Positions 17,044-26,200 of a stretch of DNA of 64,000 nt are shown here, piece after piece; the stretch's first letter is position 1; each line of letters begins with the position of its first letter. Position numbers and translations under genes: made by a program. The stretch is from Oscillospiraceae bacterium. Lineage in GTDB: Bacteria > Bacillota > Clostridia > Oscillospirales > Oscillospiraceae. The DNA lies in the NCBI GenBank assembly GCA_916988195.3, contig CAKASQ030000028.1:1-64000 (forward strand), in the 5' to 3' direction. The notes under the pieces were generated by a model. That model saw nothing but the letters and a program-made list of their open reading frames with translations. It was not told the DNA's origin and searched no databases.

Positions 17044-17143
17044 TTGGTGAAGATTTTTTCGCCAGGCAAGGTTTTGCGGCGCAGGCGTACTTTGTGTACG
17101 CCAAGCCACAAATAACGCCGCATGGCGGAAAAAGATTTACCAA
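17044..17143. repeat. 100-bp palindromic (MITE-like) repeat at the 3' end of rpsN
   Basis: Imperfect 21-base terminal inverted repeats lie at 17044-17064 (TTGGTGAAGATTTTTTCGCCA sense) and 17123-17143, matching at 17 of 21 positions. The interior folds further, around GGCGTAC and GTACGCC. The right end includes the last rpsN codon and its stop (TTGGTAA). The layout resembles a non-autonomous palindromic element that has landed at the gene end; I have no second copy in the window to prove it. Confidence 0.5.
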
Positions 17144-17322
17144 GATGCCTTTCTGACACCGGGGATCTCGCCCTTGTAGGCCAGCTCGCGGAAGCAGATA
17201 CGGCAGACGCCGTAGTCACGCAGATAGGCATGGGGACGGCCGCAGATCTTGCAGCGGTTGTAGTAGCGGGTGGAGAACTTGGGTTCTTCCTTCTGCTTGA
17301 GAATCATTGCTTTTCTAGCCAT
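17137..17322 (-). CDS. rpsN: 30S ribosomal protein S14, zinc-binding (type Z)
   Basis: The 61-residue short form ends in the usual GVRKASW and has the CxxC pair (CKICG, CRICF) of zinc-binding S14. It lies in the spc operon after rplE. Its stop codon is inside a palindromic repeat. Confidence 0.96.
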   Translation of the reverse strand: MARKAMILKQKEEPKFSTRYYNRCKICGRPHAYLRDYGVCRICFRELAYKGEIPGVRKASW

Positions 17323-17338
17323 TCGTCAAATCCTCCAA

Positions 17339-17878
17339 TCAAGCGTAGAACGGAGCGCCGACCATGGTCAGCAGTTCCTTGGCTTCTTCGTCGGTAGAAG
17401 CGGTGGTGCAGATGCAGATATCCATGCCGCGAATCTTATCGACCTTGTCGTATTCGATTTCAGGGAAGATCAGCTGTTCCTTGAGGCCAAAGGCGTAGTT
17501 GCCGCGGCCGTCGAAGGAGTTGGGATTGATGCCGCGGAAGTCGCGGACACGGGGCAGCGCCACGTTGAACAGACGATCGAGGAACTCATACATTCTCTCG
17601 CCGCGCAGCGTAACCTTGACGCCGACGGTTTCGCCTTCACGGACCTTGAAGTTCGCAACGGACTTGCGAGCCTTGGTGGTGATGGGCTTCTGGCCGGTAA
17701 TGGTAGCGATATCCTTGCAGATGGCCTCGATCTCCTTGGCGTTGCCCTTGGACTCGCCGCAGCCAACATTGACGATGACCTTGCTGAGCTTCGGGATCTG
17801 CATCACGCTCTTGTACTGGAACTTGCTCATGAGAGCGGGAGCGATTTCTTCATTGTACTTTACATGCAGTCTAGACAT
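17339..17878 (-). CDS. rplE: 50S ribosomal protein L5
   Basis: The 179-residue protein has the L5 core ([61 protein letters not shown]). It binds 5S rRNA in the central protuberance. Confidence 0.97.
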   Translation of the reverse strand: MSRLHVKYNEEIAPALMSKFQYKSVMQIPKLSKVIVNVGCGESKGNAKEIEAICKDIATITGQKPITTKARKSVANFKVREGETVGVKVTLRGERMYEFLDRLFNVALPRVRDFRGINPNSFDGRGNYAFGLKEQLIFPEIEYDKVDKIRGMDICICTTASTDEEAKELLTMVGAPFYA

Positions 17879-17894
17879 TCTTCAATCCTCCCTC

Positions 17895-18200
17895 TCAAAT
17901 AGTTTCGCCGCACTTCTTGCAGACACGGACCTTCGCGCCGTTTTCAACCTTGAAAGCTTCGCGGGTCGCCTTGCCGCACTTCGGGCAGACGCGCATCACC
18001 TTGGAAGCGTACATGGGGATCTCACGGCGGATGATGCCGCCCTCTTCGCCCTGCTTCTTCGGCTTGACATGGCAGGTCGCAATGTTGATGCCTTCAACAA
18101 TGACCTTGCCGGTTGCGGGCATAGCCTCGAGGACCTTACCCTTCTTGCCCTTGTCCTTGCCGGACAGGACAACCACGGTATCGTTCTTCTTAACGTTCAT
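17895..18200 (-). CDS. rplX: 50S ribosomal protein L24
   Basis: The 101-residue protein has the KOW motif DTVVVLSGKDKGKKGKVL at the N-terminus and a C-terminal CPKCGKATREAF...CKKCGE zinc-ribbon-like pair. L24 initiates 50S assembly. Confidence 0.97.
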   Translation of the reverse strand: MNVKKNDTVVVLSGKDKGKKGKVLEAMPATGKVIVEGINIATCHVKPKKQGEEGGIIRREIPMYASKVMRVCPKCGKATREAFKVENGAKVRVCKKCGETI

Positions 18201-18215
18201 CTCTTGGTCCCCCTA

Positions 18216-18584
18216 TTAAACAGTCTCAGGTGCCAGAGAGCAGATCTTCATGTAACCGCTGTCACGAAGCTCTCTTACGACCGGCCCAAAAATACGGGTG
18301 CCGCGCGGGCTGTTGTCGTCCTTGATGAGAACGGCAGCGTTCTCGTCGAAGCGGACGTAGGTGCCGTCGGTACGACGGGTGCCCTTGACAGAGCGGACGA
18401 TAACGGCCTTAACGACCTCACCCTTCTTGACCGTTCCGTTCGGAGCAGCCTTGCGCACGGAAGCCACGACGACGTCGCCGATGTTGCCGAACTTGCGCTT
18501 TGCGCCGCCCAGAACGCGGATGCACTTGATTTCCTTGGCGCCGGTATTGTCGGCAACCTTCAAATAGCTTTCACTCTGAATCAT
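18216..18584 (-). CDS. rplN: 50S ribosomal protein L14
   Basis: The 122-residue protein matches L14 end to end ([55 protein letters not shown]). L14 contributes to intersubunit bridges. Confidence 0.97.
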   Translation of the reverse strand: MIQSESYLKVADNTGAKEIKCIRVLGGAKRKFGNIGDVVVASVRKAAPNGTVKKGEVVKAVIVRSVKGTRRTDGTYVRFDENAAVLIKDDNSPRGTRIFGPVVRELRDSGYMKICSLAPETV

Positions 18585-18598
18585 AGTTGTCGACCTCC

Positions 18599-18862
18599 TT
18601 ACTTAGCCTTTTCGATGATCTCTACAAGTCTCCATCTCTTGTCCTTGGACAGAGGACGGCACTCCATGACCTTGACAGTATCGCCGATACCGGCCTGGTT
18701 CTGCTCGTCATGCGCCTTCAGCTTGTAGGTTCTCTTGATGATTTTGTGGTACAGCTTGTGCTGCACGTTCGTTTCGATCGCAACCACGATGGTCTTGTCC
18801 ATCTTATCCGAGACGACGGTACCAATCCTGGTTTTGCGGAAAGCTCTGGTATTTTCACTCAT
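18599..18862 (-). CDS. rpsQ: 30S ribosomal protein S17
   Basis: The 87-residue OB-fold protein has [21 protein letters not shown] and [23 protein letters not shown]. It is a primary 16S rRNA binder. Confidence 0.97.
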   Translation of the reverse strand: MSENTRAFRKTRIGTVVSDKMDKTIVVAIETNVQHKLYHKIIKRTYKLKAHDEQNQAGIGDTVKVMECRPLSKDKRWRLVEIIEKAK

Positions 18863-18877
18863 GTTCGCTTACCTCCG

Positions 18878-19069
18878 TTACTTGGTCTCGTTCTCACGAA
18901 TAATAGTTTTGATGCGGGCAATGTCTTTCTTGACAACAGCAATCTGCAGGGGGTTATCCAGCTGATTGGTCGCATGCTGCATTCTCAGCATGAACAGATC
19001 CTTCTTCAGCTCAGCCAGCTTGCCTTCCAGCTCAGCGGCGGACATTTTACGGATTTCGTTTGCCTTCAT
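18878..19069 (-). CDS. rpmC: 50S ribosomal protein L29
   Basis: The 63-residue coiled protein begins MKANEIRKMSAAELEGKLAELKKDLF. ATG 19069 comes one base after the rplP stop, and GGTGG within rplP serves as the binding site, so the pair is probably translationally coupled. Confidence 0.96.
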   Translation of the reverse strand: MKANEIRKMSAAELEGKLAELKKDLFMLRMQHATNQLDNPLQIAVVKKDIARIKTIIRENETK

Positions 19070-19070
19070 C

Positions 19071-19505
19071 TTATTCACCACCATTCTCGGTTTCCGGGGC
19101 TTCTCTGGCAATGATCTTCGTCTTGATGGGCAGCTTGTGCTGGGCAAGACGCAGTGCCTCGCGCGCTTCCTCTTCGGAAACGCCGCCGATTTCGAACATA
19201 ACCTTCTGATTCTTCACGACTGCAACCCAGTATTCGGGCGCGCCTTTACCGGAGCCCATACGGACGCCGAGCGCCTTCTTCGAAACAGGCTTGTCGGGGA
19301 AAATCTTGATCCAGACTTGGCCGCCACGCTTGGTGTAACGGGTCATGGCGACACGAGCCGCCTCAATCTGGTTGCCGGTGATCCAGCCGGGCTCCATGGC
19401 CTGAATGCCGAACTCGCCGTAAGCGATCTTGTTGCCGCGGGAAGCAGCGCCCTTCATGCGGCCTCTCTGTACGCGGCGGTACTTGGTTCTTTTGGGCATT
19501 AACAT
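19071..19505 (-). CDS. rplP: 50S ribosomal protein L16
   Basis: The 144-residue protein begins [19 protein letters not shown], the usual L16 start, and contains the tRNA-contacting region [22 protein letters not shown] 19505 overlaps the rpsC stop by one base (TAATG), with GGAGG nine bases upstream. Confidence 0.97.
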   Translation of the reverse strand: MLMPKRTKYRRVQRGRMKGAASRGNKIAYGEFGIQAMEPGWITGNQIEAARVAMTRYTKRGGQVWIKIFPDKPVSKKALGVRMGSGKGAPEYWVAVVKNQKVMFEIGGVSEEEAREALRLAQHKLPIKTKIIAREAPETENGGE

Positions 19506-20296
19506 TAGCGGTTGCCTCCTTCCCTACGGTCGTTGTTGTATCTTCTCTCACCATAAGGGCGGCGGTCGCCGTTATTGCGGCGGTCACCGTTGCGGCGGTC
19601 ACCACGACGGTCGTCGCGCTGACGGCGCTCGCGCTTTGCGGGCTCGGGGTTCTCTGCACGGAGAGTCGTGTTCAGAACTTCGCCCTTGTAGATCCAGACC
19701 TTGCAGCCGATCTTGCCGTAGGTCGTGTTGGCCTCAGCAAAGCCGTAGTCGATGTCGGCGCGGATGGTCTGCAGGGGGATAGTGCCTTCATGGTAGGATT
19801 CGCTTCTGGCAATCTCAGCGCCGCCCAGACGGCCGCCGCAGGAGCACTTGATGCCCTTTGCGCCGAGTCTGGTTGCTCTCTGGATGGCCTGCTTCATCGC
19901 GCGGCGGAAGGAGATACGCTTCTCGAGCTGCGCGGCGATGTTCTCCGCGACGAGCTGCGCATTCATGTCGGGGCTGCGGACCTCAACGATGTTGAGGGCG
20001 ACCGTCTTGCCGAGCTTGGCTTCCACCTTCTGGCGCAGAGCCTCGATCTCCGTGCCGCCCTTGCCGATGATGACACCGGGACGGGAGCAGTGGATGTTGA
20101 TCTTGACCTTTGCGTTGTCTCTTTCAATTTCGATCTTGGCGATACCGGCGGCATAAAGGGTGCTCTTGAGGTACTTACGGATGTTGTAGTCCTCGACGAT
20201 CAGATCACCGACTTTGTCCTCACGGGCATACCAACGAGAGTCCCAGTCCTTAATTACGCCGACGCGCAATCCATGGGGATTAACTTTCTGTCCCAT
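19505..20296 (-). CDS. rpsC: 30S ribosomal protein S3 with long Arg/Asp-rich tail
   Basis: The N-terminal 215 residues are a normal S3: KH domain with [15 protein letters not shown], then the C-terminal domain ending [18 protein letters not shown]. About 45 extra residues follow, made of [21 protein letters not shown]-type repeats. Total length is 263, against about 220 in Bacillus. S3 lines the mRNA entry and takes part in helicase action. The tail is probably disordered RNA-binding sequence; similar tails occur in some Clostridia. Confidence 0.96.
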   Translation of the reverse strand: MGQKVNPHGLRVGVIKDWDSRWYAREDKVGDLIVEDYNIRKYLKSTLYAAGIAKIEIERDNAKVKINIHCSRPGVIIGKGGTEIEALRQKVEAKLGKTVALNIVEVRSPDMNAQLVAENIAAQLEKRISFRRAMKQAIQRATRLGAKGIKCSCGGRLGGAEIARSESYHEGTIPLQTIRADIDYGFAEANTTYGKIGCKVWIYKGEVLNTTLRAENPEPAKRERRQRDDRRGDRRNGDRRNNGDRRPYGERRYNNDRREGGNR

Positions 20297-20309
20297 AGTA
20301 ACCTCCTGA

Positions 20310-20645
20310 TTAAGCCTTCTCGCTCACACCAAGTGTGATGTGAGTGGTTCTCTTGAGAATCCGGTTGTATCTGCCCTGCGCTCTGGGCATGCCGCGCTTG
20401 AGCGTGGGGCCCGGGTTGGCGATGGCGGTAGACACATACAGCTTCTCGACGTCCATGCCGTTGTTGTTCTCTGCGTTGGCAACAGCGCTCTTGAGCAGCT
20501 TGAGCATGGGCTCGGAGGCCGCCTTCGGGGTCTGCATCAGATAAGCGGTCGCGGTTTTGATATCCTTGCCGCGGATGAGGTCGCAAAGAATGACGACCTT
20601 ACGCGGAGAGATCCGCAGATATTTCAGATAAGCTCTTGCTTCCAT
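20310..20645 (-). CDS. rplV: 50S ribosomal protein L22
   Basis: The 111-residue protein begins [18 protein letters not shown] and ends with the extended hairpin region [25 protein letters not shown] that lines the exit tunnel. ATG 20645 follows AAGGAGG; the ATG at 20666 overlaps the rpsS stop and that same site, so it was not used. Confidence 0.96.
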   Translation of the reverse strand: MEARAYLKYLRISPRKVVILCDLIRGKDIKTATAYLMQTPKAASEPMLKLLKSAVANAENNNGMDVEKLYVSTAIANPGPTLKRGMPRAQGRYNRILKRTTHITLGVSEKA

Positions 20646-20665
20646 TGTTCTGGCGTCCTCCTTCA

Positions 20666-20941
20666 TTAAGAATTGGTGGTCTTGCTGCCGGAGTGACCAC
20701 GGAACGTTCTGGTGGGAACGAATTCGCCCAGCTTGTGGCCGACCATGTCCTCGGTGATGTAGACCGGCACATGACGGCGGCCGTCATGCACAGCAATCGT
20801 GTGACCGACGAAGGAGGGGAAAATGGTAGATGCGCGGGACCAGGTCTTGAGGACCTTCTTTTCGCCGTTCTTGTTGAGCTCTTCCACGCGCTTGAACAGC
20901 TCGGGTGCTACAAACGGGCCTTTCTTGATGCTTCTGCTCAT
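20666..20941 (-). CDS. rpsS: 30S ribosomal protein S19
   Basis: The 91-residue protein ([20 protein letters not shown]...[18 protein letters not shown]) is S19, which binds S13 in the 30S head. Confidence 0.97.
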   Translation of the reverse strand: MSRSIKKGPFVAPELFKRVEELNKNGEKKVLKTWSRASTIFPSFVGHTIAVHDGRRHVPVYITEDMVGHKLGEFVPTRTFRGHSGSKTTNS

Positions 20942-20953
20942 TTCATATCCTCC

Positions 20954-21790
20954 TTACTTCGCATTTCTGCGCTTAAAGATATACTTGTTCGTGCGGTTCT
21001 TGGCCTTGCGCGTCTTCAGGCCCATCGCCGGCTTGCCCCACGGGGTCATAGGACCGGGATGACCGACAGGGCTCTTGCCTTCGCCGCCGCCGTGCGGGTG
21101 ATCGTTCGGGTTCATGACAGAACCGCGGACGGTCGGGCGGATACCCATATGACGGGTACGGCCGGCTTTGCCGATGTGGACGTTCTCATGGTCAAGGTTA
21201 CCGACCTGGCCGACAACTGCTGTGCAGTTCATGCGGACCAGACGAACTTCGCCGGAGGGCAGACGGACCTGCGCAAGCTCTGCGTCCTTCGCCATCAGCT
21301 GCGCGGCAGCACCGGCGGAGCGGACGAGCTGCGCGCCGCGGCCCGGATACAGCTCAATATTGTGGATGATGGTACCAACAGGGATGTTGGCGATCGGCAG
21401 GCAGTTGCCGGGCTTGATATCGGCGGAAGCGGAGGAGACGACGGTGTCGCCAGCCTTCAGGCCGACGGGCGCGAGGATGTAGCGGAGCTCGCCGTCCTCG
21501 TACTTCACCAGAGCGATGAATGCGCTGCGGTTGGGGTCGTACTCGAGACGCTGCACAACTGCGGGCATTTCCATCTTGTCACGGCGGAAGTCGATGATGC
21601 GGTACTTGCGCTTGTTGCCGCCGCCGCGATGACGAACGGTGATTCTGCCGTAGCTGTTGCGGCCGGCGTTCTTCTTGACGGTCTGCAGCAGGCTGGGTAC
21701 GGGCTTTGCCTTCTTATCTACGCCATCGAAAGCGGAAACGGTCATGTTTCTTCTCGACGGGGTATACGGCTTAAAAGATTTAATCGCCAT
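20954..21790 (-). CDS. rplB: 50S ribosomal protein L2
   Basis: The 278-residue protein shows the L2 signatures [32 protein letters not shown] and [22 protein letters not shown]. The last contains the conserved histidine near the peptidyl transferase centre. Confidence 0.98.
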   Translation of the reverse strand: MAIKSFKPYTPSRRNMTVSAFDGVDKKAKPVPSLLQTVKKNAGRNSYGRITVRHRGGGNKRKYRIIDFRRDKMEMPAVVQRLEYDPNRSAFIALVKYEDGELRYILAPVGLKAGDTVVSSASADIKPGNCLPIANIPVGTIIHNIELYPGRGAQLVRSAGAAAQLMAKDAELAQVRLPSGEVRLVRMNCTAVVGQVGNLDHENVHIGKAGRTRHMGIRPTVRGSVMNPNDHPHGGGEGKSPVGHPGPMTPWGKPAMGLKTRKAKNRTNKYIFKRRNAK

Positions 21791-21820
21791 ATTGCGTTTA
21801 CACTCCTTCTAAGAATTCAA

Positions 21821-22114
21821 TTAGACCATGCCTTCGAAGAACTCGATGGTCTTGGAATCGGCGGTCAGCTTGACCATAGCCTTTTTCCAGTTGGCGCGGC
21901 GGCCAGAGGTCACGCCCTGGCGCTTGGCCTTGCCTTCCATGCGGATGGTGTTGACCTTTTCGACCTTGACACCGAAGATCTGCTCGATGGCCTTCTTGAT
22001 CTCGCTCTTGTTGGCATCGATGGCGACCTGGAAGACGTACTTCTTCGCTTCCGTCTGTTCCATGGACTGTTCGGTGATAACGGGCTTGATGATGATGTCG
22101 TATGCGGTCTTCAT
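21821..22114 (-). CDS. rplW: 50S ribosomal protein L23
   Basis: The 97-residue protein (DIIIKPVITEQSMEQTEAKKYVFQVAIDANKSEIKKAIEQIFGVKV) is L23, the trigger factor and SRP docking site. Its ATG overlaps the rplD stop by one base. Confidence 0.97.
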   Translation of the reverse strand: MKTAYDIIIKPVITEQSMEQTEAKKYVFQVAIDANKSEIKKAIEQIFGVKVEKVNTIRMEGKAKRQGVTSGRRANWKKAMVKLTADSKTIEFFEGMV

Positions 22115-22734
22115 TATGCGAACACCTCCTCGATCTTAGCAAGAGCAGCCTGGTCGACGACCAGCTTCTTGGCGTTCAGGATGTCGTAGACGTTGATGAG
22201 GTTGGCGAAGGTCACCATAACGCCGGGGATGTTGGCAGCGCTCTTGACGACGAGCTCGTCGTTTTCAGCGGTGACAACCAGAGCCTTGCAGTCGGCGTTG
22301 ACAGCCTTCAGGAAGCTCTTGAAGCTCTTGGTCTTGATCTCGCCCATCTTGATGGAGTCGATGACGACCAGGTTCTCTTCCTGTGCCTTGGCGCTGAGGA
22401 CGGACTTCATAGCCAGTCTCTTGACCTTCTTGTTGAGGGTGTAGCTGTAGTCGCGGGGCTTGGGGGCAAACACGATGCCGCCGTGGTACCACTGCGGAGC
22501 GCGGATGGAGCCCTGACGAGCGCGGCCGGTGCCCTTCTGGCGCCACGGCTTGATGCCGCCGCCGGAGACTTCTGCACGGGTCAGAGCGCTCTGCGTGCCC
22601 TGACGGCAGTTGGCGAGGTGGTTCTTCACTACGTCGTGCACAACAGCCTCATTGGGCTCAATGCCGAAAATAGCCTCAGAGAGCTCGATCTCGCCGACCT
22701 GCTTTCCAGCCATATCAAAAACTTTCGTCTGCAT
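22114..22734 (-). CDS. rplD: 50S ribosomal protein L4
   Basis: The 206-residue protein has the tunnel loop KPWRQKGTGRARQGSIRAPQWYHGGIVFAPKPRDYS. L4 autoregulates the S10 operon in Gammaproteobacteria; whether it does so here is unknown, though an attenuator-like leader exists. GAGGAG precedes the ATG. Confidence 0.97.
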   Translation of the reverse strand: MQTKVFDMAGKQVGEIELSEAIFGIEPNEAVVHDVVKNHLANCRQGTQSALTRAEVSGGGIKPWRQKGTGRARQGSIRAPQWYHGGIVFAPKPRDYSYTLNKKVKRLAMKSVLSAKAQEENLVVIDSIKMGEIKTKSFKSFLKAVNADCKALVVTAENDELVVKSAANIPGVMVTFANLINVYDILNAKKLVVDQAALAKIEEVFA

Positions 22735-22750
22735 GATTTACTCTCCTCTC

Positions 22751-23482
22751 TTAGCGGTTTCTTGCCGAAGCCTTCTGCGGGTTGGTACGCGCGGAAGCCT
22801 TCTGCGGGTTGATGCTGGCGTTTGCAGCAGCGCCCTTTGCCTTGAAGTTCTTGACCGTGTTCTTCAGATACACGATACCGCCCTTCGGGCCGGGGATTGC
22901 GCCGCGGACAACGATCATGTTGAGCTCTTCGTCGACCTTGACGATGTCGAGGTTCTCAACCGTGACCTGCTCCACGCCCATCTGGCCTGCGCCGTTGTGA
23001 CCCTTAAAGATCCGGCTCGGAGAAGAGGTCGGGCCCATGGAACCGGCCTGACGATGGACCGGGCCGCCGCCGTGGGTCATCGGGGTGCGATGGCCGCCGC
23101 AGCGCTTGACCGGGCCTTCATAGCCGTGGCCCTTGCTGATGCCGGTGACGTCGATCTTGTCGCCGACTGCGAAAACGCTTGCCTTGACCTCGTCGCCGAC
23201 GTTCATCTCAGCAGCCTTTTCAATCTTGAATTCCTTCAGGTGCTTCTTGAGGGCAGTGCCTGCCTTCTTCAGGTGACCTGCTTCCGGCTTGGTCAGCTTG
23301 GATTCCTTGACATCCTCAAAGCCCAGCTGAACCGCATTGTAGCCGTCTTTTTCGGTGGTCTTCTTCTGCGTGACGACGCAGGGGCCTGCCTCGATGACAG
23401 TTACCGGAATGACCTTGCCGCTCTCATCGAAAATCTGGGTCATGCCCACTTTTTTGCCGATGATCGCTTTCTGCATTTTCAT
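22751..23482 (-). CDS. rplC: 50S ribosomal protein L3
   Basis: The 243-residue protein begins [18 protein letters not shown] and has the L3 loop [33 protein letters not shown]. The C-terminal tail contains NPQKASAR twice, encoded by a near-exact DNA repeat (about 22766-22784 and 22795-22813), beyond the usual L3 end. ATG 23482 lies 7 bases after AGGAGG. Confidence 0.96.
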   Translation of the reverse strand: MKMQKAIIGKKVGMTQIFDESGKVIPVTVIEAGPCVVTQKKTTEKDGYNAVQLGFEDVKESKLTKPEAGHLKKAGTALKKHLKEFKIEKAAEMNVGDEVKASVFAVGDKIDVTGISKGHGYEGPVKRCGGHRTPMTHGGGPVHRQAGSMGPTSSPSRIFKGHNGAGQMGVEQVTVENLDIVKVDEELNMIVVRGAIPGPKGGIVYLKNTVKNFKAKGAAANASINPQKASARTNPQKASARNR

Positions 23483-23615
23483 GTGATTTCCTCCTAATTT
23501 AAGGTTATTGGTTGACAAACTTGCGCATTGGGACGCCTTGGTTTATCAACATGACCCGTCCGTCCTCTATTCGACGAACCGTGGCGGGCTGCCGTAATTA
23601 TAATGTATACGGTAA

Positions 23616-23927
23616 TTACAGCTTTATCTCAATCTCAACGCCAGCGGGAAGGTCGAGGCTCATCAGAGCTTCCACGGTCTTCTGGTTGGGGTTGAGAATA
23701 TCGATCAGTCTCTTGTGGGTTCTGCGCTCGAACTGCTCACGGGAATCCTTGTACTTATGAACAGCGCGAAGAATGGTGACGACCTCTTTCTTGGTCGGCA
23801 GCGGGATGGGGCCGGAAACGGAAGCGCCGTTGCGCTTTGCGGTTTCCACGATTTTCTCGCAGCTCGCGTCGATAAGCTGATGATCGTAAGCCTTCAGGCG
23901 AATTCTGATCATTTCCTGGTTTGCCAT
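23616..23927 (-). CDS. rpsJ: 30S ribosomal protein S10
   Basis: The 103-residue protein ([48 protein letters not shown]) is S10, which also acts as NusE in antitermination. It is the first gene of the long operon. ATG 23927 has AAGGAGG upstream at slightly long spacing. The 130-base gap to rplC contains an A+T-rich segment with TATAAT (minus sense) but no clear -35. Confidence 0.97.
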   Translation of the reverse strand: MANQEMIRIRLKAYDHQLIDASCEKIVETAKRNGASVSGPIPLPTKKEVVTILRAVHKYKDSREQFERRTHKRLIDILNPNQKTVEALMSLDLPAGVEIEIKL

Positions 23928-24203
23928 GGTTGTGTTTCCTCCTTGAATCACGTACTCAGTTGTTTCTGTAAGCCGCTGGGTACGGTCGAGAATCGCTGTA
24001 CGCTAAGCCGTGCGTATCATTCCGCACCATGAAAAAAGACCGACGTTGTCGGCCTTGCTCCACTGCGGCGATATACGCCGTAGCAGGATTCTCAGCCGCC
24101 CGATGACCGGACATACTCCGCAGAAGTTACCGCCTCAGGCGCAATCTCCTGCATCATCGCAAGTGACACGCACGGTCGCGTTGAAACCGCTTCCCACGCG
24201 CGC
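23928..24203 (-). promoter_or_regulatory. Attenuator-like leader of the S10 operon
   Basis: About 275 untranslated bases separate the promoter from rpsJ. They contain a strong intrinsic-terminator shape at 24032-24054: GGCCGAC-AAC-GTCGGTC then TTTTTT on the minus strand. The upstream 150 bases can form other stems (for example CTGCTACGGCG with CGCCGCAGTGG near 24065-24090). A terminator ahead of an essential operon implies conditional readthrough. I do not recognise the aptamer class. Short open frames here have no start signals. Confidence 0.6.
24032..24054 (-). terminator. Leader attenuator hairpin of the S10 operon
   Basis: A perfect or wobble 7-bp GC-rich stem with a 3-base loop is followed on the minus strand by six T. 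It lies about 105 bases before the rpsJ start. Confidence 0.75.
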
Positions 24204-24209
24204 TCATAT

Positions 24210-24238
24210 ATAATATAATAAAACCCCCTTGGTGTCAA
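24210..24238 (-). promoter_or_regulatory. Promoter of the S10-spc-alpha operon
   Basis: The minus strand shows TTGACA (24233-24238), exactly 17 bases, then TATTAT (24210-24215), a near-consensus housekeeping promoter. The -35 and spacer are made by the proS terminator hairpin itself (24220-24247). Confidence 0.8.
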
Positions 24239-24247
24239 GGGGGTTTT
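24220..24247. terminator. Terminator of proS
   Basis: AAAACCCCCTTG and CAAGGGGGTTTT form a perfect 12-bp stem around GTGT, with T-runs built into both arms. It overlaps the promoter of the S10 operon. Confidence 0.85.
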
Positions 24248-24318
24248 CCGATATTTTTGATAGATTTTCGCTGAATTTTCAGAGCCTTCCCCGGCGTTTT
24301 CTGCGCAATTTAACGGAA

Positions 24319-25755
24319 TTAGTAGGCAACGCCCCAATAGATCATCTTCTTCGCCGGCTTGCCGCAGATCGGGCAGACGTCATCGAGGTGCTCCTGCTTG
24401 AGAGGCATGCAGCGAGACGACATGCCGCCCTCCTCCTTCATCTTGAGCTCGCACTCGAGCTCACCGCACCACATCGTCTTGATGAAGCCGCCGTTCTCCG
24501 CCTGAAGCTTCTTCGCTTCTTCGAGAGAATGCGCCTCGAAAACGTGGTTGTCGAGGTTCTGCTTGGCCTTTTCAAACATGCCCTTCTGCACGAGCTCGAG
24601 CTGCTCGGCGACCGCTGCCTCGAGATTTTCGAGGGACACGACCGTTTTCTCGCCGTCGTTGCGGCGCACGAGCACGCACTGCCCGGCCTCAATATCCCTC
24701 GGGCCCAGCTCCAGGCGAAGCGGCACGCCCTTCATCTCGTACTGCGCGCACTTCCAGCCCATGGAGTTGTCCGACTCGTCCATCTTCACGCGAAGTCCCG
24801 CGGCGATCAGGCGCTCCTTGACCTTCGCCGCTGCGTCCAGAACGCCCGCCTTGTGCATCGCGACCGGCAGAATGACGACCTGCGTCGGCGCGATCTTGGG
24901 CGGCAGCACCAGGCCGTTGTTGTCACCGTGTGCCATGATGACAGCGCCGATCATGCGCGTCGTCGAGCCCCACGAGGTCTGGAACGGATACTGGAGTTTA
25001 TTGTCGCGGCCGGTAAAGGTCACGTTATAGGCTCTCGAGAATTTGTCGCCGAAATAATGGCTCGTTGCGCCCTGCAGTGCCTTGTGGTCCTTCATCAGGC
25101 ACTCGACGGTATACGTTGCCTCCGCGCCGGCGAACTTTTCCTTCTCGGTCTTCTGGCCGGGAACGACCGGAATGGCCAGCACATTTTCAAAGAAGTCGGC
25201 GTAGCACTTGAGCTGCTGCTCGGTCTCATGGATAGCCTCCTCGGCGGTCTCATGGATCGTATGGCCCTCCTGCCACCAGAACTCGCGCGAGCGCAGGAAC
25301 GGCCGTGTCGTCTTTTCCCAGCGGATGACGGAGCACCACTGGTTGTAGAGCATCGGAAGCTCGCGGTAGGTCTGCAAAACGCGCGACCAGTGGTCGCAGA
25401 ACATCGTCTCGGACGTGGGTCGGAACGCCAGCCGCTCTTCGAGCTTCTCGCTGCCGCCCATCGTGACCCATGCGACCTCGGGGGCAAAGCCGTTGACGAG
25501 TTCGCCCTCTTTTTTGAGCAGGCTCTCCGGAATCAGAACCGGCATCGCCACGTTCTCATGGCCGGTCTTCTTGAACTCCGCGTCCATGATCGACTGGATA
25601 TTCTCCCAGATCGCGTAGCCATACGGGCGCAAAATCGTAAAGCCCTTGACCGACGCGTATTCCACGAGCTCGGCCTTGCGGCAGATGTCGGTGTACCACT
25701 GCGCAAAATCGACCTCCATGTCGGTGATCTGCTGCACTTTCTTCTCTTTCGCCAT
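24319..25755 (-). CDS. proS: Prolyl-tRNA synthetase (archaeal/eukaryotic-type, ProS type 3)
   Basis: The 478-residue class II synthetase lacks the bacterial editing insertion and has the type 3 layout. Motif 2 is near RPTSETMFCDHWSRVLQTYRELPMLYNQWCSVIRWE. Motif 3 is WGSTTRMIGAVIMAHGD. A C-terminal zinc-like domain contains CPICGKPAKKMIYWGVAY, ending in the typical aromatic residue. The ATG at 25755 starts MAKEKKVQQITDMEVDF. An alternative ATG at 25767 sits directly on the GAAAGG site; spacing is poor for both, so the start is uncertain by four codons. It charges tRNA-Pro in the cytosol. Confidence 0.95.
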   Translation of the reverse strand: MAKEKKVQQITDMEVDFAQWYTDICRKAELVEYASVKGFTILRPYGYAIWENIQSIMDAEFKKTGHENVAMPVLIPESLLKKEGELVNGFAPEVAWVTMGGSEKLEERLAFRPTSETMFCDHWSRVLQTYRELPMLYNQWCSVIRWEKTTRPFLRSREFWWQEGHTIHETAEEAIHETEQQLKCYADFFENVLAIPVVPGQKTEKEKFAGAEATYTVECLMKDHKALQGATSHYFGDKFSRAYNVTFTGRDNKLQYPFQTSWGSTTRMIGAVIMAHGDNNGLVLPPKIAPTQVVILPVAMHKAGVLDAAAKVKERLIAAGLRVKMDESDNSMGWKCAQYEMKGVPLRLELGPRDIEAGQCVLVRRNDGEKTVVSLENLEAAVAEQLELVQKGMFEKAKQNLDNHVFEAHSLEEAKKLQAENGGFIKTMWCGELECELKMKEEGGMSSRCMPLKQEHLDDVCPICGKPAKKMIYWGVAY

Positions 25756-25919
25756 AACCAATAACATCCTTTCGGAAATAGTCGCTATTTAACTAAAATA
25801 TTATATCACGTCTGTCAAGCGTTTTCGCCCTGTTTTGCGGCAAATTGCCGCTTTTTCCGCGTTCACGCCCGCTTGACGCGCCACATAAAATGAAATACCC
25901 TTGGAAGGAGGAGTTTGTC

Positions 25920-26108
25920 ATGCCCTGCTTTACCGTCGCGCTCGACCCCTCGGTCGAGATGTTCTACCGCCGCATTGCCGCGCAGGCGGAGCTTCCGCTG
26001 GAATCGGTGCTCTCCGACGCGCTTTTCAAACTCGCCGGGGAGCTGTCGCTCGAGGCCATCAGCCGCAAGGCCGCAAGACGCGAAAAAAAAGCGCCGGATT
26101 TCGGATAA
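25920..26108 (+). CDS. Small hypothetical protein (62 aa)
   Basis: This short frame (MPCFTVALDPSVEMFYRRIAAQAELPLESVLSDALFKLAGELSLEAIS...) has an excellent AAGGAGGAG site 8 bases before ATG 25920. It is divergent from proS and ends about 90 bases before sdaA. The sequence reads as two or three amphipathic helices with a basic tail (RKAARREKK). I do not recognise a family; the helical pattern could suit a ribbon-helix-helix-like DNA-binding protein, but that is only a guess. Confidence 0.65.
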   Translation: MPCFTVALDPSVEMFYRRIAAQAELPLESVLSDALFKLAGELSLEAISRKAARREKKAPDFG

Positions 26109-26200
26109 AAACCGGCAAAAGCGCCATTGTTTTTTCTCCCATTCTTTGCTATACTCTATCCAAAACGTTTTCCCGCAAATTACATACGAAAGGAAATCTG

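Noticed and set aside
20636-22189. A 517-codon plus-strand frame opposite rpsS, rplB and rplW
   Set aside because: It is antisense to ribosomal genes and shows no recognisable domain; a by-product of high GC.
24092-24337. An 81-codon minus-strand frame in the S10 leader
   Set aside because: Its start lies upstream of the inferred promoter and overlaps the proS 3' end and terminator; no binding site or homology.
24229-25764. A 511-codon plus-strand frame opposite proS
   Set aside because: Antisense shadow of a clear synthetase gene.
25768-25845. T-box leader before proS
   Set aside because: Only about 80 bases to the divergent promoter and no T-box sequence.
25901-26200. N-terminal extension of the serine dehydratase frame
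   Set aside because: It overlaps the 62-residue gene, contains no homology, and a good ribosome binding site lies directly before GTG 26201.
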